From Streptomyces griseochromogenes (GTDB lineage: Bacteria; Actinomycetota; Actinomycetes; Streptomycetales; Streptomycetaceae), in assembly GCF_001542625.1 (NCBI RefSeq), contig NZ_CP016279.1:558001-622000 (forward strand): 64,000 bases of DNA, in the 5' to 3' direction. Position 1 is the stretch's first letter, and each line of letters starts with the position of its first letter. A program made the translations under genes and the position numbers. The notes under the pieces are model-generated. The model saw only the letters and a list, made by a program, of their open reading frames with translations, was not told the origin of the DNA and did not search any database. Positions 34,382 through 44,653 of this stretch are shown here, one piece after another.

Positions 34382-34573
34382 ACCCCACGGGGAAGTCGTG
34401 TGCGAATCCGGCCGACGGCAGGCGAACGCCCCTTCAATCACCCGTCCGAGGGACCGTGTGCCATGGGTAGGCGTGCGATGCTCGGGGAACGGCCCGGTTC
34501 TGTCACCATCTACACACTCTGAGTGACCGACCTCGGGCCTCACCCCCCGAAAACTTCATGAAGGGAACCGGAC

Positions 34574-35653
34574 ATGGGTCCCCATCCTGCGGTCGCGGCG
34601 ATACGCCTGGCGGTCCGCCGCGTCCTCCACGACATCCTCACCGACCACCGCCGCGACCCCGAGGCGGCGACGACAGCGGCAGCGAGAGCGGCCGCGGCCC
34701 CCGGCGAAGCCCGCGAACGCCTTCGGTGCGCGCTGGCGCCGTCCCCCCTCGTGTTCGTCGCGTGCTCCGGCGGCGCCGACTCCATGGCGCTCGCCTCCGC
34801 CCTCGCCTTCGAAGCCCCCAAGCTGGGCATCCGCGCCGGCGGCATCACCGTGGACCACGGCCTCCAGCCCGGCTCCGACCTCCGGGCCGACGAGGTCGTC
34901 CTCAGGCTGCGGGAGATCGGGCTGAGCCCCGTCGAGTCCATCGCCGTGACCGTCGGCCGCGACGGCGGCCCCGAGGCCGCCGCCCGAGACGCCCGCTACG
35001 CCGCGCTCGACGCCGCGGCCGAACGCCATGGCGCCACCGCGGTCCTGCTCGGCCACACCCGCGACGACCAGGCGGAAACCGTCCTGCTCGGCCTCGCCCG
35101 CGGCTCCGGCATCCGCTCCCTGTCCGGCATGGCCGCGGTCTCGGGGGCCGGCGGCCGTTACCGGCGCCCCTTCCTGCACCTCGACCGGCAGACCGCCCGC
35201 AAGGCATGCATGGCCCAGTCCCTGTCCGTCTGGGACGACCCGCACAACGCCGACCCCGCCTACACCCGCTCCCGGCTGCGGCACGAGGGTCTGCCCGCCC
35301 TCGAAAAGGCCCTCGGCAAAGGCGTCGTGGAGGCCCTCGCCCGCACGGCCCAGCTCTCCCGTGACGACGCCGACGCCCTCGACGCGTGGGCCAGCCAGGC
35401 CGAGAACTCCGTACGCGACGCCACGGGCCTTCTGGAGTGCGCCAAGCTCTACGCCCTCCCGCCCGCCGTACGCCGCCGCATCCTGCGCCGCGCGGCCATC
35501 GAGGCCGGTGCCCCCGCGGGATCCCTCTTCGCCCGCCACATCGAGGAAGTCGACCGGCTGATCACCGGCTGGCGCGGCCAGGGAGCCATCAATCTCCCCG
35601 GCAAAGTCGTCGCGCAGCGACAGGGTGGCAGACTGGTGATTCGGCAGGGCTGA
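34574..35653 (+). CDS. tilS: tRNA(Ile)-lysidine synthetase
   Basis: This 359-residue enzyme has the PP-loop ATP motif SGGADS (residues 65-70), preceded by FVAC, then [16 protein letters not shown] and [22 protein letters not shown]. It attaches lysine to C34 of tRNA-Ile(CAU), changing its codon from AUG to AUA. It is shorter than E. coli TilS because the C-terminal domain is small, as usual in actinobacteria. ATG 34574 lies 8 nt after AGGGA. It is followed by hpt 84 bp downstream, a conserved order with ftsH. Confidence 0.93.
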   Translation: MGPHPAVAAIRLAVRRVLHDILTDHRRDPEAATTAAARAAAAPGEARERLRCALAPSPLVFVACSGGADSMALASALAFEAPKLGIRAGGITVDHGLQPGSDLRADEVVLRLREIGLSPVESIAVTVGRDGGPEAAARDARYAALDAAAERHGATAVLLGHTRDDQAETVLLGLARGSGIRSLSGMAAVSGAGGRYRRPFLHLDRQTARKACMAQSLSVWDDPHNADPAYTRSRLRHEGLPALEKALGKGVVEALARTAQLSRDDADALDAWASQAENSVRDATGLLECAKLYALPPAVRRRILRRAAIEAGAPAGSLFARHIEEVDRLITGWRGQGAINLPGKVVAQRQGGRLVIRQG

Positions 35654-35737
35654 ATTCCCGACCCCCGGAGCGACCCTCCGACGGCGGCCGGGCAGCCGGT
35701 CGCCGTAAGTGCGGCCGTAAGTGCGGGACGACCGAAA

Positions 35738-36301
35738 GTGATGCGGGTGGACGCGAAAGACATGGGTGCCGACCTCCAGCAGGTACTCATCAGCAAGGAA
35801 GAGATCGACGCGAAGCTGGCCGAGCTGGCCGCGAAGATCGACGCGGAGTACGCGGGCAAGGACCTGCTCATCGTCGGCGTCCTCAAGGGCGCCGTGATGG
35901 TCATGGCGGACCTCGCCCGGGCGTTGTCCACCCCCGTCACCATGGACTGGATGGCCGTGTCCTCCTACGGGGCCGGCACCCAGTCCTCCGGTGTCGTGCG
36001 CATCCTCAAGGACCTCGACACCGACATCAAGGGCAAGCACGTCCTGATCGTCGAGGACATCATCGACTCGGGCCTGACCCTGTCGTGGCTGATCAACAAC
36101 CTCGGCTCCCGCGAGCCCGCCACCCTGAAGGTGTGCACGCTGCTGCGCAAGCCGGACGCCGCCAAGGTCGCCATCGACGTGGAGTGGGTCGGCTTCGACA
36201 TCCCGAACGAGTTCGTCGTCGGCTACGGCCTCGACTACGCCGAGAAGTACCGCAACCTGCCGTTCGTCGGTACGCTCGCGCCTCACGTCTACGGCGGCTG
36301 A
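35738..36301 (+). CDS. hpt: hypoxanthine phosphoribosyltransferase
   Basis: This 187-residue type I PRTase has the PRPP-binding loop [14 protein letters not shown] (residues 102-115), [18 protein letters not shown] and the C-terminal [26 protein letters not shown] base-binding segment. It salvages hypoxanthine and guanine to IMP and GMP. GTG 35738, ATG 35741 and GTG 35747 are all possible starts; none has a clear Shine-Dalgarno sequence. It lies between tilS and ftsH as in most bacteria. Confidence 0.95.
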   Translation: MMRVDAKDMGADLQQVLISKEEIDAKLAELAAKIDAEYAGKDLLIVGVLKGAVMVMADLARALSTPVTMDWMAVSSYGAGTQSSGVVRILKDLDTDIKGKHVLIVEDIIDSGLTLSWLINNLGSREPATLKVCTLLRKPDAAKVAIDVEWVGFDIPNEFVVGYGLDYAEKYRNLPFVGTLAPHVYGG

Positions 36302-36496
36302 GCCAACCGGGTCAGCTCTTGTAAGACGATCGGGAACCCCAGCGGGTTTCGCGCCGTTGGAGGAAGCAGAGACGGGATCGCCTGCCGTCCATGCCACTCC
36401 GTGCGGCTTCGGACAACAATGCTGGGGTACCGTCAGAAGAACTGTCTTATCAAACTCACTATGGCAGGAGGGACGGGGCGGCACCGCTCCGTATGG

Positions 36497-38533
36497 ATGG
36501 ACGTGAAGCGATACTTCCGTGGGCCGGTCATGTGGATCGTGCTGGCCGTCCTTGCCGTGGTCGTGTTGATGCAGGTCGTCGGCTCGTCCGGCGGCTACAA
36601 GACGGTGGACACCGGCCAGGTCGTGGCGGCGATCAACGCGAACAGGGTCGAGTCGGCCAAGCTCACCACCGGTGACGAGCAGACCATCAAGGTCACCCTC
36701 AAGGACGGCCAGAAGGTCGAGGGCAGCTCGAAGATCCAGGCGAGCTACATCGGCGACCAGGGCGTGACCATTGCCGCCACGCTGCAGGACAAGTACCAGC
36801 ACAAGCAGATTCCGGACGGCTACACGGTCTCGCCGTCCAAGCAGAACCCGTTCGTCGGCGTCCTGCTCTCCCTGCTGCCCTTCGTCCTGATCGTGGTCGT
36901 CTTCCTGTTCCTGATGAATCAGATGCAGGGCGGCGGTTCCCGGGTCATGAACTTCGGCAAGTCCAAGGCCAAGCTCATCACCAAGGACACCCCGAAGACG
37001 ACCTTCTCCGACGTCGCCGGCTGCGACGAGGCCGTCGAGGAACTCCACGAGATCAAGGAGTTCCTCCAGGAGCCGGCCAAGTTCCAGGCCGTCGGCGCCA
37101 AGATTCCCAAGGGCGTGCTCCTCTACGGCCGTCCCGGTACGGGCAAGACCCTGCTCGCCCGAGCGGTCGCCGGTGAAGCGGGCGTCCCGTTCTACTCGAT
37201 CTCCGGTTCCGACTTCGTCGAGATGTTCGTCGGTGTCGGTGCCTCCCGTGTCCGTGACCTGTTCGAGCAGGCCAAGGCGAACGCCCCGGCGATCGTCTTC
37301 GTGGACGAGATCGACGCGGTCGGCCGCCACCGCGGCGCCGGCCTCGGCGGCGGTCACGACGAGCGCGAGCAGACGCTGAACCAGCTGCTCGTCGAGATGG
37401 ACGGCTTCGACGTCAAGGGCGGCGTGATCCTGATCGCCGCCACCAACCGGCCCGACATCCTCGACCCGGCGCTGCTGCGCCCCGGCCGCTTCGACCGTCA
37501 GATCGCGGTCGACCCGCCGGACCTGCAGGGCCGCATGGAGATCCTCAAGGTCCACCAGAAGGGCAAGCCGGTCGCGCCCGACGTCGATCTGGCCGCCGTC
37601 GCCCGCCGCACCCCGGGCATGACCGGTGCCGACCTCGCCAACGTGCTGAACGAGGCCGCGCTGCTCACCGCCCGCAGCGACCAGAAGCTGATCGACAACA
37701 AGGCGCTGGACGAGGCGATCGACCGCGTGGTCGCGGGCCCGCAGAAGCGGACCCGGATCATGTCGGACAAGGAGAAGAAGATCACCGCGTACCACGAGGG
37801 CGGTCACGCCCTGGTCGCGGCGGCCTCGCCGAACTCCGACCCGGTCCACAAGATCACGATCCTCTCCCGCGGCCGCGCCCTCGGCTACACGATGGTGCTC
37901 CCGGACGAGGACAAGTACTCGACCACCCGCAACGAGATGCTCGACCAGCTCGGCTACATGCTGGGCGGCCGCGCCGCCGAGGAACTGGTCTTCCACGACC
38001 CGACCACCGGCGCCGCGAACGACATCGAGAAGGCCACCAACCTGGCCCGCGCGATGGTCACGCAGTACGGCATGACCGAGCGGCTCGGCGCCATCAAGTT
38101 CGGCGGCGACAACAGCGAGCCCTTCCTCGGCCGTGAGATGGCTCACCAGCGTGACTACTCGGAAGAGGTCGCCGCGCTGGTCGACGAAGAGGTCAAGAAG
38201 CTCATCGAGAACGCGCACAACGAGGCCTGGGAGATCCTGGTCGAGAACCGCGACGTGCTCGACCAGCTCGTCCTTCACCTGTTGGAGAAGGAGACCCTGG
38301 GCAAGGAGGAGATCGCCGAGATCTTCGCCCCGATCGTCAAGCGCCCGCCGCGGCCCGCCTGGACCGGCTCCTCCCGCCGTACGCCCTCCACCCGCCCGCC
38401 GGTGCTCTCCCCGAAGGAGCTGGCACTGACCAACGGTGCGAACGGCGCGACGGCGGCGATCAGCACGGTGAAGTCCACGGCGACCGAGGCGGCCCCGGCG
38501 ACGGAGCACCCGGAGGACCGCACCGACGGCTGA
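36497..38533 (+). CDS. ftsH: ATP-dependent zinc metalloprotease FtsH
   Basis: This protein of about 678 residues has two membrane helices (about 11-28 and 115-136), an extracytoplasmic domain between them, an AAA+ domain and an M41 protease domain. Walker A is GRPGTGKT (211-218), Walker [12 protein letters not shown], and the protease site HEGGH (433-437) with Asp in [11 protein letters not shown]. It degrades misfolded membrane proteins and regulators. Most homologues read GPPGTGKT, so Arg at the second position is unusual. ATG 36497 ([13 protein letters not shown]) is preferred; the frame is open further upstream. Confidence 0.95.
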   Translation: MDVKRYFRGPVMWIVLAVLAVVVLMQVVGSSGGYKTVDTGQVVAAINANRVESAKLTTGDEQTIKVTLKDGQKVEGSSKIQASYIGDQGVTIAATLQDKYQHKQIPDGYTVSPSKQNPFVGVLLSLLPFVLIVVVFLFLMNQMQGGGSRVMNFGKSKAKLITKDTPKTTFSDVAGCDEAVEELHEIKEFLQEPAKFQAVGAKIPKGVLLYGRPGTGKTLLARAVAGEAGVPFYSISGSDFVEMFVGVGASRVRDLFEQAKANAPAIVFVDEIDAVGRHRGAGLGGGHDEREQTLNQLLVEMDGFDVKGGVILIAATNRPDILDPALLRPGRFDRQIAVDPPDLQGRMEILKVHQKGKPVAPDVDLAAVARRTPGMTGADLANVLNEAALLTARSDQKLIDNKALDEAIDRVVAGPQKRTRIMSDKEKKITAYHEGGHALVAAASPNSDPVHKITILSRGRALGYTMVLPDEDKYSTTRNEMLDQLGYMLGGRAAEELVFHDPTTGAANDIEKATNLARAMVTQYGMTERLGAIKFGGDNSEPFLGREMAHQRDYSEEVAALVDEEVKKLIENAHNEAWEILVENRDVLDQLVLHLLEKETLGKEEIAEIFAPIVKRPPRPAWTGSSRRTPSTRPPVLSPKELALTNGANGATAAISTVKSTATEAAPATEHPEDRTDG

Positions 38534-38569
38534 CCGCTTTCGGCCAACCGGCCCGGAATGAATGCCGCG

Positions 38570-38593
38570 CCCCCCAGGTTTTAGCCTGGGGGG
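38570..38593. terminator. hairpin after ftsH
   Basis: The arms CCCCCCAGG (38570-38578) and CCTGGGGGG (38585-38593) pair around TTTTAG, between ftsH and folE. folE starts 71 bp later. Confidence 0.75.
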
Positions 38594-38664
38594 TGCGGCG
38601 TTTCGCCATGTCCGCACGGAGCGCGTGGGCCGCACGCGTCACAGGCACAGGAACGAGGAACCAG

Positions 38665-39270
38665 ATGACCGACCCCGTCACCCTGGACGGAGAGGGCACC
38701 ATCGGCGAGTTCGACGAGAAACGCGCCGAGAACGCCGTACGGGAACTGCTGATCGCGGTCGGCGAGGACCCGGACCGTGAGGGCCTCAGGGAGACCCCGG
38801 CTCGGGTGGCGCGGGCCTACCAGGAGATCTTCGCGGGCCTGTGGCAGAAGCCCGAGGACGTCCTGACGACGACGTTCGACCTGGGGCACGACGAGATGGT
38901 GCTGGTGAAGGACATCGAGGTGTACTCCACCTGCGAGCATCACCTGGTGCCGTTCAGGGGCGTCGCCCACGTGGGCTACATCCCCTCCGTGACCGGGAAG
39001 ATCACCGGCCTGTCCAAGCTGGCCCGGCTCGTGGACGTCTACGCCCGGCGCCCGCAGGTGCAGGAGCGGCTCACCACGCAGATAGCGGACTCGCTGATGG
39101 AGATCCTGGAGCCGCGGGGTGTGATCGTGGTCGTGGAGTGCGAGCACATGTGCATGTCGATGCGGGGCATCCGCAAGCCGGGTGCGAAGACCATCACGTC
39201 GGCGGTACGCGGTCAGCTGCGGGACGCGGCGACGCGCAACGAGGCGATGAGCCTGATCATGGCGCGCTGA
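38665..39270 (+). CDS. folE: GTP cyclohydrolase I
   Basis: This 201-residue enzyme makes dihydroneopterin triphosphate from GTP, the first step of tetrahydrofolate synthesis. Zinc ligands are visible as Cys90 and His93 in [10 protein letters not shown] and Cys163 in [13 protein letters not shown] 38665 has GAGGA 5 nt upstream. The later pathway genes folP, folB and folK lie on the opposite strand just downstream and converge on it. Confidence 0.95.
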   Translation: MTDPVTLDGEGTIGEFDEKRAENAVRELLIAVGEDPDREGLRETPARVARAYQEIFAGLWQKPEDVLTTTFDLGHDEMVLVKDIEVYSTCEHHLVPFRGVAHVGYIPSVTGKITGLSKLARLVDVYARRPQVQERLTTQIADSLMEILEPRGVIVVVECEHMCMSMRGIRKPGAKTITSAVRGQLRDAATRNEAMSLIMAR

Positions 39271-39280
39271 TGCCCCTTGC

Positions 39281-39309
39281 CGGAGCCGGTGGTCAGGCCA
39301 CCGGCTCCG
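39281..39309. terminator. bidirectional hairpin between folE and the DUF3180 gene
   Basis: The arms CGGAGCCGGTGG (39281-39292) and CCACCGGCTCCG (39298-39309) are perfect 12-bp complements around TCAGG. The stop codon of the leftward DUF3180 gene lies in the loop. Confidence 0.8.
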
Positions 39310-39781
39310 CGCCGGGGTGGTTCTGGTCCTCGTCCTCGGGGAGTTTGCACACCCGCTCCAGGAACAGGGCCGCCGCTATCACGGCGATGCCGGCCAGGAC
39401 CGAGAAGCCGGCGTAGATGGCCTGGTCGCGGCGGACGGGGATGTCGAGGAGCTCCAGCAGGAAGACGCCCGTGCCGCCGTACATACCGGCGACCAGGGCG
39501 GCGACCAGGGCGCTGGCCTGGCCGAAGACGACCGCTCGGGCGGCCATCAGGGGGTCGACCCCCTTCGCTCCCGGGCGGCGCTCGCGCTGGGCCTTGAAGC
39601 GGGAGCGCAGCGAGAGCGCCGTGGAGAGCAGGACCACCGCGATCAGCGCCAGGACGATGGGGGCGGCCAGGGGGACGCTCGGGAGGGTCCCGACCGAGTT
39701 CCAGAGGCGGGCGCCCGCCCAGGAGAGGACTCCGGCAACGACGAACACGCCGGCCAGCACCCTGATGCGCAGCTGTTTCAC
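39293..39781 (-). CDS. DUF3180 family membrane protein
   Basis: This 162-residue protein has four predicted membrane helices (about 8-25, 37-55, 85-105, 122-142), with charged cytoplasmic ends. DUF3180 proteins are regularly encoded just after folK in actinobacteria; the function is unknown. The start is GTG 39781. It is the last gene of the folP-NTF2-folB-folK run, 82 bp after folK. Confidence 0.85.
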   Translation of the reverse strand: MKQLRIRVLAGVFVVAGVLSWAGARLWNSVGTLPSVPLAAPIVLALIAVVLLSTALSLRSRFKAQRERRPGAKGVDPLMAARAVVFGQASALVAALVAGMYGGTGVFLLELLDIPVRRDQAIYAGFSVLAGIAVIAAALFLERVCKLPEDEDQNHPGAEPVA

Positions 39782-39863
39782 GGTGTCCCTTCAGCTCCCC
39801 CGGACCGATCCCGGACTGTGCTCGTCTCGACGCTCGTCTCGACGCCCGTCTTGACCTTAACGA

Positions 39864-40475
39864 CTACTCGGGCAGTCGGAGTTCCAGGTCCTCGCGGGGT
39901 GCGACACCGTCGCGGGTGACGGCCGACAGCAGCTCGGCGACCGCGCCGATGCCGGGCAGCTGCGCCTGGGGGTCGACGTCGTGCCAGGGCGCGAGCACGA
40001 AGGCACGTTCGTGGGCGCGCGGGTGGGGGAGGGTCAGCTGCGGGTCGTCGGAGGTGACGTCCGCGTACGCGACGATGTCGACGTCCAGGGTGCGCGGTGC
40101 CCAGCGCTCGTCGCGGACCCGGTTGAAGGCTTCCTCGACGGCGTGTGCCCGCTCCAGCAGGGAGGACGGGGGCAGCGTGGTCTTCAGGACGACGACCGCG
40201 TTGAAGTAGGAGGGCTGGCTGCCGGGCTCGACGCCCCACGGCTCGGTCTCGTACACCGGCGAGACCGCCTTCACGCGGACGCCGGGGGTGTCCTCCAGGG
40301 CGTCGACGGCTCCCTGGAGCGTCTCCAGGCGGTTGCCGAGGTTGGAGCCGATGGAGATCACGGCCCGTTTGGGATTGCTCAGTGTCGTGTCGGCGGCGTC
40401 CACCTGCTCGACGACGGAGGCGGGCACCGGCTGGACGGTCGGGTCGCTGTGACCCTGGGCGAAAGGTCGGGTCAT
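39864..40475 (-). CDS. folK: 2-amino-4-hydroxy-6-hydroxymethyldihydropteridine pyrophosphokinase
   Basis: This 203-residue enzyme transfers pyrophosphate from ATP to hydroxymethyl-dihydropterin, the substrate for FolP. Signatures are ISIGSNLGNRLETLQGAVDAL, VSPVYETEPWGV, and RWAPRTLDVDIVAYAD with LTLPHPRAHERAFVLAPW. About 37 N-terminal residues precede the fold. ATG 40475 overlaps the folB stop by 4 bp (ATGA), so the two are translated together. Confidence 0.93.
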   Translation of the reverse strand: MTRPFAQGHSDPTVQPVPASVVEQVDAADTTLSNPKRAVISIGSNLGNRLETLQGAVDALEDTPGVRVKAVSPVYETEPWGVEPGSQPSYFNAVVVLKTTLPPSSLLERAHAVEEAFNRVRDERWAPRTLDVDIVAYADVTSDDPQLTLPHPRAHERAFVLAPWHDVDPQAQLPGIGAVAELLSAVTRDGVAPREDLELRLPE

Positions 40476-40831
40476 ACTCGGCTCCGGGTGATGGTGACGG
40501 TCACGTCGTCGAAGGGGACCGTGATCGGCGCGTCCGGCTTGTGGACGCAGACCTCGACCTCCTGGACTCCATCGTGCTTCAGGCAGGCCTGCGCGATCCG
40601 CTCGGCGAGCGACTCGATGAGGTTCACCGGCTCGCCTTCGACCACGGCCACGACCTCTTCGGCCACGACGCCGTAGTGCACGGTCTTCGCCAGGTCGTCG
40701 TCGGCGGCGGCCGGCCGGGTGTCCAGGCCAAGGACGAGGTCCACGATGAAGGTCTGGCCCTCCTCGCGCTCCTTGGGGAACACGCCGTGGTGCCCGCGGG
40801 CCTTCAGGCCGCGCAGCGCGACACGATCCAC
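40472..40831 (-). CDS. folB: dihydroneopterin aldolase
   Basis: This 119-residue enzyme cleaves dihydroneopterin to hydroxymethyl-dihydropterin. It has VALRGLKARGHHGVFPKEREEGQTF with the family Tyr/His region, VHYGVVAEEV and NLIESLAERIA. The start is GTG 40831: GGAG lies 8 nt upstream and the longer frame has no family similarity. It is coupled to folK. About 250 bp without a gene separates it from the upstream NTF2-like gene, so it may have its own promoter. Confidence 0.93.
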   Translation of the reverse strand: MDRVALRGLKARGHHGVFPKEREEGQTFIVDLVLGLDTRPAAADDDLAKTVHYGVVAEEVVAVVEGEPVNLIESLAERIAQACLKHDGVQEVEVCVHKPDAPITVPFDDVTVTITRSRV

Positions 40832-41081
40832 GCGAATCACTCCTGCAATCGTCGGGAACGACCGGTGGGTGTCGCGTGCGGGCGGCACACCGGCCACAGA
40901 CGAATCTACCTGCGGGCACTGACACGGCCGGGGCACGGGGCCGCGAGCCGGGCCCGGAACCCAGAGGGTTCACCGCGTGTTTCCCCCGGGGAACCCGGTC
41001 GCATCATGGGCTGGAAGCCGCACCTACCCCGAGGTTCGTGATTCCAACCACTTCTTCGTCGCCGCGGGGTGCGCACCCGTT

Positions 41082-41621
41082 CTACGTGAGCGGACCGCCG
41101 TCCGTATTCGAGCCGTTCGTACCGTTTTGGTCGTTGTCTTCTTCCTCGTCGGTCTCGGCCAGGACCGGCGAGGCGTGGTGCGACCAGATCTTCCAGCCCT
41201 CGGGCGTGCGCCGGAAGACGTTGGTGGCGACCACCAGCTGCCCGACCAGGGGGCCGAGCTCCGCGCCGCCCTCCGGGGCCGGGCCGCCGCTGAGGATGTT
41301 CTCGGTGCAGGTCACCAGGGCCGTGTCGCCGGTGACGGAGACGTGCACGTCGGTGAGGAAGAACTGGATGTAGTCGGTGCTCGCCATGATCAGCGCGTAC
41401 GACCTCAGGACCTCGCCGCGGCCGGTGAGCACCGGCCAGCCGGGGTGCACGCAGGAGATCACGCCGGTGTCCGCCGGGTCGTGGTACTCCTCGTCGACGC
41501 CCAGGTCGGAGGGTGTGAGCCAGAGCGCGGACAGTTCCTCGAAGTCACCGCGTTCCATCGCCTCGTAGAAGGCGGTGTTGGCGGCCTCCACCTGCTCGAC
41601 GTCGGTGTGGGGGGCGCTCAC
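41082..41621 (-). CDS. nuclear transport factor 2 (SnoaL-like) family protein
   Basis: This 179-residue protein has one NTF2-like cone fold: VEQVEAANTAFYEAMERGDFEELSALW, VLTGRGEVLRSYALIM, and WKIWSHHASPV. The C-terminus is an acidic Asp/Glu/Asn tail. The start GTG overlaps the folP stop by 4 bp (GTGA), so it is translated with folP. This gene sits in the folate operon of many actinobacteria, but no role in folate synthesis is established. Confidence 0.85.
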   Translation of the reverse strand: MSAPHTDVEQVEAANTAFYEAMERGDFEELSALWLTPSDLGVDEEYHDPADTGVISCVHPGWPVLTGRGEVLRSYALIMASTDYIQFFLTDVHVSVTGDTALVTCTENILSGGPAPEGGAELGPLVGQLVVATNVFRRTPEGWKIWSHHASPVLAETDEEEDNDQNGTNGSNTDGGPLT

Positions 41622-42478
41622 CGCGCTCCTTCCACGGCCCGTGCGACCCGTACGGCGTCCGCTGTGGCGTGCACCTCGTGCACGCGCACCGCCCAGGCGC
41701 CGGCCTGCGCCACGAGCGCGGAGACGGCGGCCGTGGCGGCGTCCCGCTCGCGGGCCGGCGGGGGAGCACCCTGCGGGCCGGCGAGGACACGCCCGAGGAA
41801 CCTCTTGCGGGAGGCGGCCACGAGCAGCGGGTGTCCGAGGGCGTGCAACCGGTCGAGGTGGGCGAGGAGGGTGAGGTCGTGGTCTGCCTCCTTGGAGAAG
41901 CCGAGGCCGGGGTCGACGACGATGCGGTCGGGGGCGATGCCGCCCTCCAGTACGGCCTCCACGCGCGCGTGGAGTTCGTCCATGACTTCGGCGACGACAT
42001 CCCCGTACCTGCCCTTGACGTTGCCGCCCTGGAGGAAGCCGCGCCAGTGCATGACCACGAAGGGCGCGCCGGTGGCGGCGACCACCGGGATCATCGCGGG
42101 GTCGGCGAGGCCGCCGCTGACGTCGTTGACGAGGGCGGCGCCGGCGGCGAGCGACTGCTCGGCGACGGAGGCGCGCATGGTGTCGACGGAGACGACGACG
42201 CCCTCGGAGGCGAGGCCGCGGACGACGGGGATGACGCGCCTGAGTTCCTCGGCCTCGTCGACACGGGTGGCGCCCGGGCGGGTGGACTCGCCGCCGACGT
42301 CGACCAGGTCCGCGCCCTCGGCGACGAGTTCCAGGCCGTGCTTGACGGCGGCGGTGGTGTCGAACCAGCGGCCGCCGTCGGAGAAGGAGTCGGGGGTCAC
42401 GTTCACGACGCCCATGACCGCGCACCGGTCCCATTCCGGAAGGCCCGCGACCCGGCCGCGCCCGCTGAGGATGTTCAT
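41618..42478 (-). CDS. folP: dihydropteroate synthase
   Basis: This 286-residue TIM-barrel enzyme joins p-aminobenzoate to the pterin pyrophosphate. Signatures are MGVVNVTPDSFSDGG, VDVGGESTRPGA, and VVDPGLGFSKEADHDL; these include the phosphate site and the sulfonamide-contact loop. It is the first gene of the leftward folate operon and overlaps the NTF2-like gene. The ATG at 42478 begins MNILSGRGRVAGL. Confidence 0.94.
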   Translation of the reverse strand: MNILSGRGRVAGLPEWDRCAVMGVVNVTPDSFSDGGRWFDTTAAVKHGLELVAEGADLVDVGGESTRPGATRVDEAEELRRVIPVVRGLASEGVVVSVDTMRASVAEQSLAAGAALVNDVSGGLADPAMIPVVAATGAPFVVMHWRGFLQGGNVKGRYGDVVAEVMDELHARVEAVLEGGIAPDRIVVDPGLGFSKEADHDLTLLAHLDRLHALGHPLLVAASRKRFLGRVLAGPQGAPPPARERDAATAAVSALVAQAGAWAVRVHEVHATADAVRVARAVEGAR

Positions 42479-42611
42479 ACGTTCAGCGTAGGCCCAGGAC
42501 GGGGCCGTGAACGCGCCGCGGCCCGGGCGGAAGGCCCCGTGCTGGAGGGGGTGGGGCTTCCGCCCGGGCCAGTCGGGGGCCGGGCCGGGCTCGGTGCGGA
42601 CCGGGCCGTGC

Positions 42612-44450
42612 TCAGGCGGCTCTTACATCGTGTTCCGCCATGGTGTGCGCGCAGGGGCGCGCGGCGGACGCCCGGCGCCGGCGCAGGAAGCGCGGGAGCG
42701 GCAGGGCGAGGGTGACGAAGCCCTCCGCCTGCATCGTGGCGAAGCCGATGCGGGGCAGGTCGGCCGTGGCCCGGTAGACGATGAACCGGGGCTCCCAGCG
42801 CGGCTGGAACTTCGCGTTGAACTTGTACAGCGACTCGATCTGGAACCAGCGGGAGAGGAACACCAGCAGCCCGCGCCAGGCGCGCAGCACCGGCCCCGCG
42901 CCGATCTTCTCGCCGCGCGCGAGGGCCGAGCGGAACATCGCGAAGTTCAGCGAGACCCGCGCGATGCCGAACTTCGGGGCGGCCTGCAGGGCGGCGACGA
43001 TCAGCAGTTCGTTCATGCCGGGGTCGGCACTGCGGTCACGGCGCATCAGGTCCAGGGAGGCGCCGTCCTTGCCCCAGGGCACGAAGTGCAGGACCGCCTT
43101 CAGGTCGCCGAACTCGCCGGGCTCGTCGTCCTGCTTGTGAGCGGTGGCGATCAGGCAGTCGCCGTCGGTGGGGTCGCCGATACGGCCGAGCGCCATGGAG
43201 AAGCCGCGCTCGGTGTCGGTGCCGCGCCAGTCCTCCGCGGCCTGGCGGATGCGCTCCAGCTCGGCCTCGCCGAGGTCACGGATACGCCGTACCCGGGTTT
43301 CGTAGCCGGCTCGCTCGATGCGCTTGACCATCTGTCGCACGTTGCGCATCGCGCGTCCGGCCAGCGAGAAATCCGCGACGTCGACCACCGCCTCGTCGCC
43401 CAGTTCCAGGGCGTCGAGGCCCGTCTCGCGGGTCCACACCTCGCCGCCGGTCTCCGAGCAGCCGACGACCGCGGGGGTCCAGGAGTGCGCCTTGGCCTCG
43501 TCCATGAAGCGCTCGATGGCGCCGGGCCAGGCCTCGACGTCGCCGATCGGGTCGCCGCTGGCGAGCATCACACCGGAGATGACGCGGTAGGTGACCGCCG
43601 CCTTGCCGCTGGGCGAGAAGACGACCGCCTTGTCGCGGCGCAGCGCGAAGTGGCCGAGGGAGTCGCGGCCGCCGTGCTTGGTGAGCAGTTCGCGCAGCCG
43701 GGACTCGTCCTCCTCGGTGAGACGCGCGGCCGGGTGCTCGGGCCGGAAGGCGAAGTAGATGGTGGTGACCGCGGTCAGCCAGCCGAGGGCGCCGAGCGAG
43801 AAGGCGACCGTCCAGGAGGTGTTGCCGTCGTAGTCCAGGGGGCCCTCGAAGCCGAACAGGCCGTAGACGACGTGCGTCAGCCGGTCGGCCAGGCTCGGGT
43901 CGCCGACCATGCCGTGCCCGTGGACGCTGACGATGACCATTCCGAGGATCAGGGAACCGGCCGCCATGAGCACGAAGTTGGCGAGCGCGCGCCAGCGGCT
44001 GCGCGGATCGGGCAGGGCGGTGAACTCGTTGCGGTGGCGCAGCAGCGGTACGAGGAGCGCCACCGAGATGAGCACACCGATGACCGAGTGCCGGTAGACG
44101 AACTCGGCGAAGGCGCCGGCCGGCAGCAGCGCGACCGCGGCCCGCCAGGCCCGGCGCTTGCGCCGCCTGAGACCGTGGGCGAGCAGCAGCAACAGCACAC
44201 CCGCGCTGAGCGAGAGCGCCGCCGCGAACGGCCCGAAGGAGCCGGGCAGTACCTCGGCTATGGCGTGCATTCGGCTGTGACGGAAGCGCGGGAACACACC
44301 CGCGGCAATGTCCAGAGCGCCCACGACGGCGCACGCCCTGGCGACCAGAGCGGGAACGGCCTCGGGGCGTGGGCCGCGCAATATGCGCCGCGCCCGGCTT
44401 GATCGGCTCGGAACCTCGCCCGACATTTCCCCATCTATCCTGACAGACAT
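42612..44450 (-). CDS. MprF-like phosphatidylglycerol lysyltransferase (DUF2156)
   Basis: This protein of about 612 residues has an N-terminal block of about six membrane helices and a C-terminal DUF2156 GNAT-like domain. Family motifs include SPSGKAAVTYRVISGVMLASGDPIGD, SLAGRAMRNVRQMVKRIERAGYE and FKAKFQPRWEPRFIVYR-type FNAKFQPRW. Such enzymes add aminoacyl groups from tRNA to lipid head groups and lower the negative surface charge, giving resistance to cationic peptides. ATG 44450 or ATG 44426 could be the start. It is divergent from the esterase gene, which is likely functionally linked. Confidence 0.88.
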   Translation of the reverse strand: MSVRIDGEMSGEVPSRSSRARRILRGPRPEAVPALVARACAVVGALDIAAGVFPRFRHSRMHAIAEVLPGSFGPFAAALSLSAGVLLLLLAHGLRRRKRRAWRAAVALLPAGAFAEFVYRHSVIGVLISVALLVPLLRHRNEFTALPDPRSRWRALANFVLMAAGSLILGMVIVSVHGHGMVGDPSLADRLTHVVYGLFGFEGPLDYDGNTSWTVAFSLGALGWLTAVTTIYFAFRPEHPAARLTEEDESRLRELLTKHGGRDSLGHFALRRDKAVVFSPSGKAAVTYRVISGVMLASGDPIGDVEAWPGAIERFMDEAKAHSWTPAVVGCSETGGEVWTRETGLDALELGDEAVVDVADFSLAGRAMRNVRQMVKRIERAGYETRVRRIRDLGEAELERIRQAAEDWRGTDTERGFSMALGRIGDPTDGDCLIATAHKQDDEPGEFGDLKAVLHFVPWGKDGASLDLMRRDRSADPGMNELLIVAALQAAPKFGIARVSLNFAMFRSALARGEKIGAGPVLRAWRGLLVFLSRWFQIESLYKFNAKFQPRWEPRFIVYRATADLPRIGFATMQAEGFVTLALPLPRFLRRRRASAARPCAHTMAEHDVRAA

Positions 44451-44653
44451 CGCATCCCGTAGTTCTGCGAGAGACCTTGAACCCGGTGCCGATCGGGGCA
44501 TCCGGCGACATTGCGCCCTCTAGGACGGTGTCACGGGGAGAGAGGTTCACTCCCCTCCGGAAAGTCGGGTCAAAGGCCAAGGAAAGCCCCGGGCAAGCCC
44601 TTGCAACGAAGCATGGGCGGCAACGGGCGGAAAGCGCAGGCAGGAAGCAGCCC

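Noticed and set aside
34556..38635. A 1359-codon open frame on the minus strand opposite tilS, hpt and ftsH
   Set aside because: It is a GC-bias shadow: the plus strand holds three well-recognised conserved proteins, and the minus translation is rich in Arg, Gly, Val and His with no domain.
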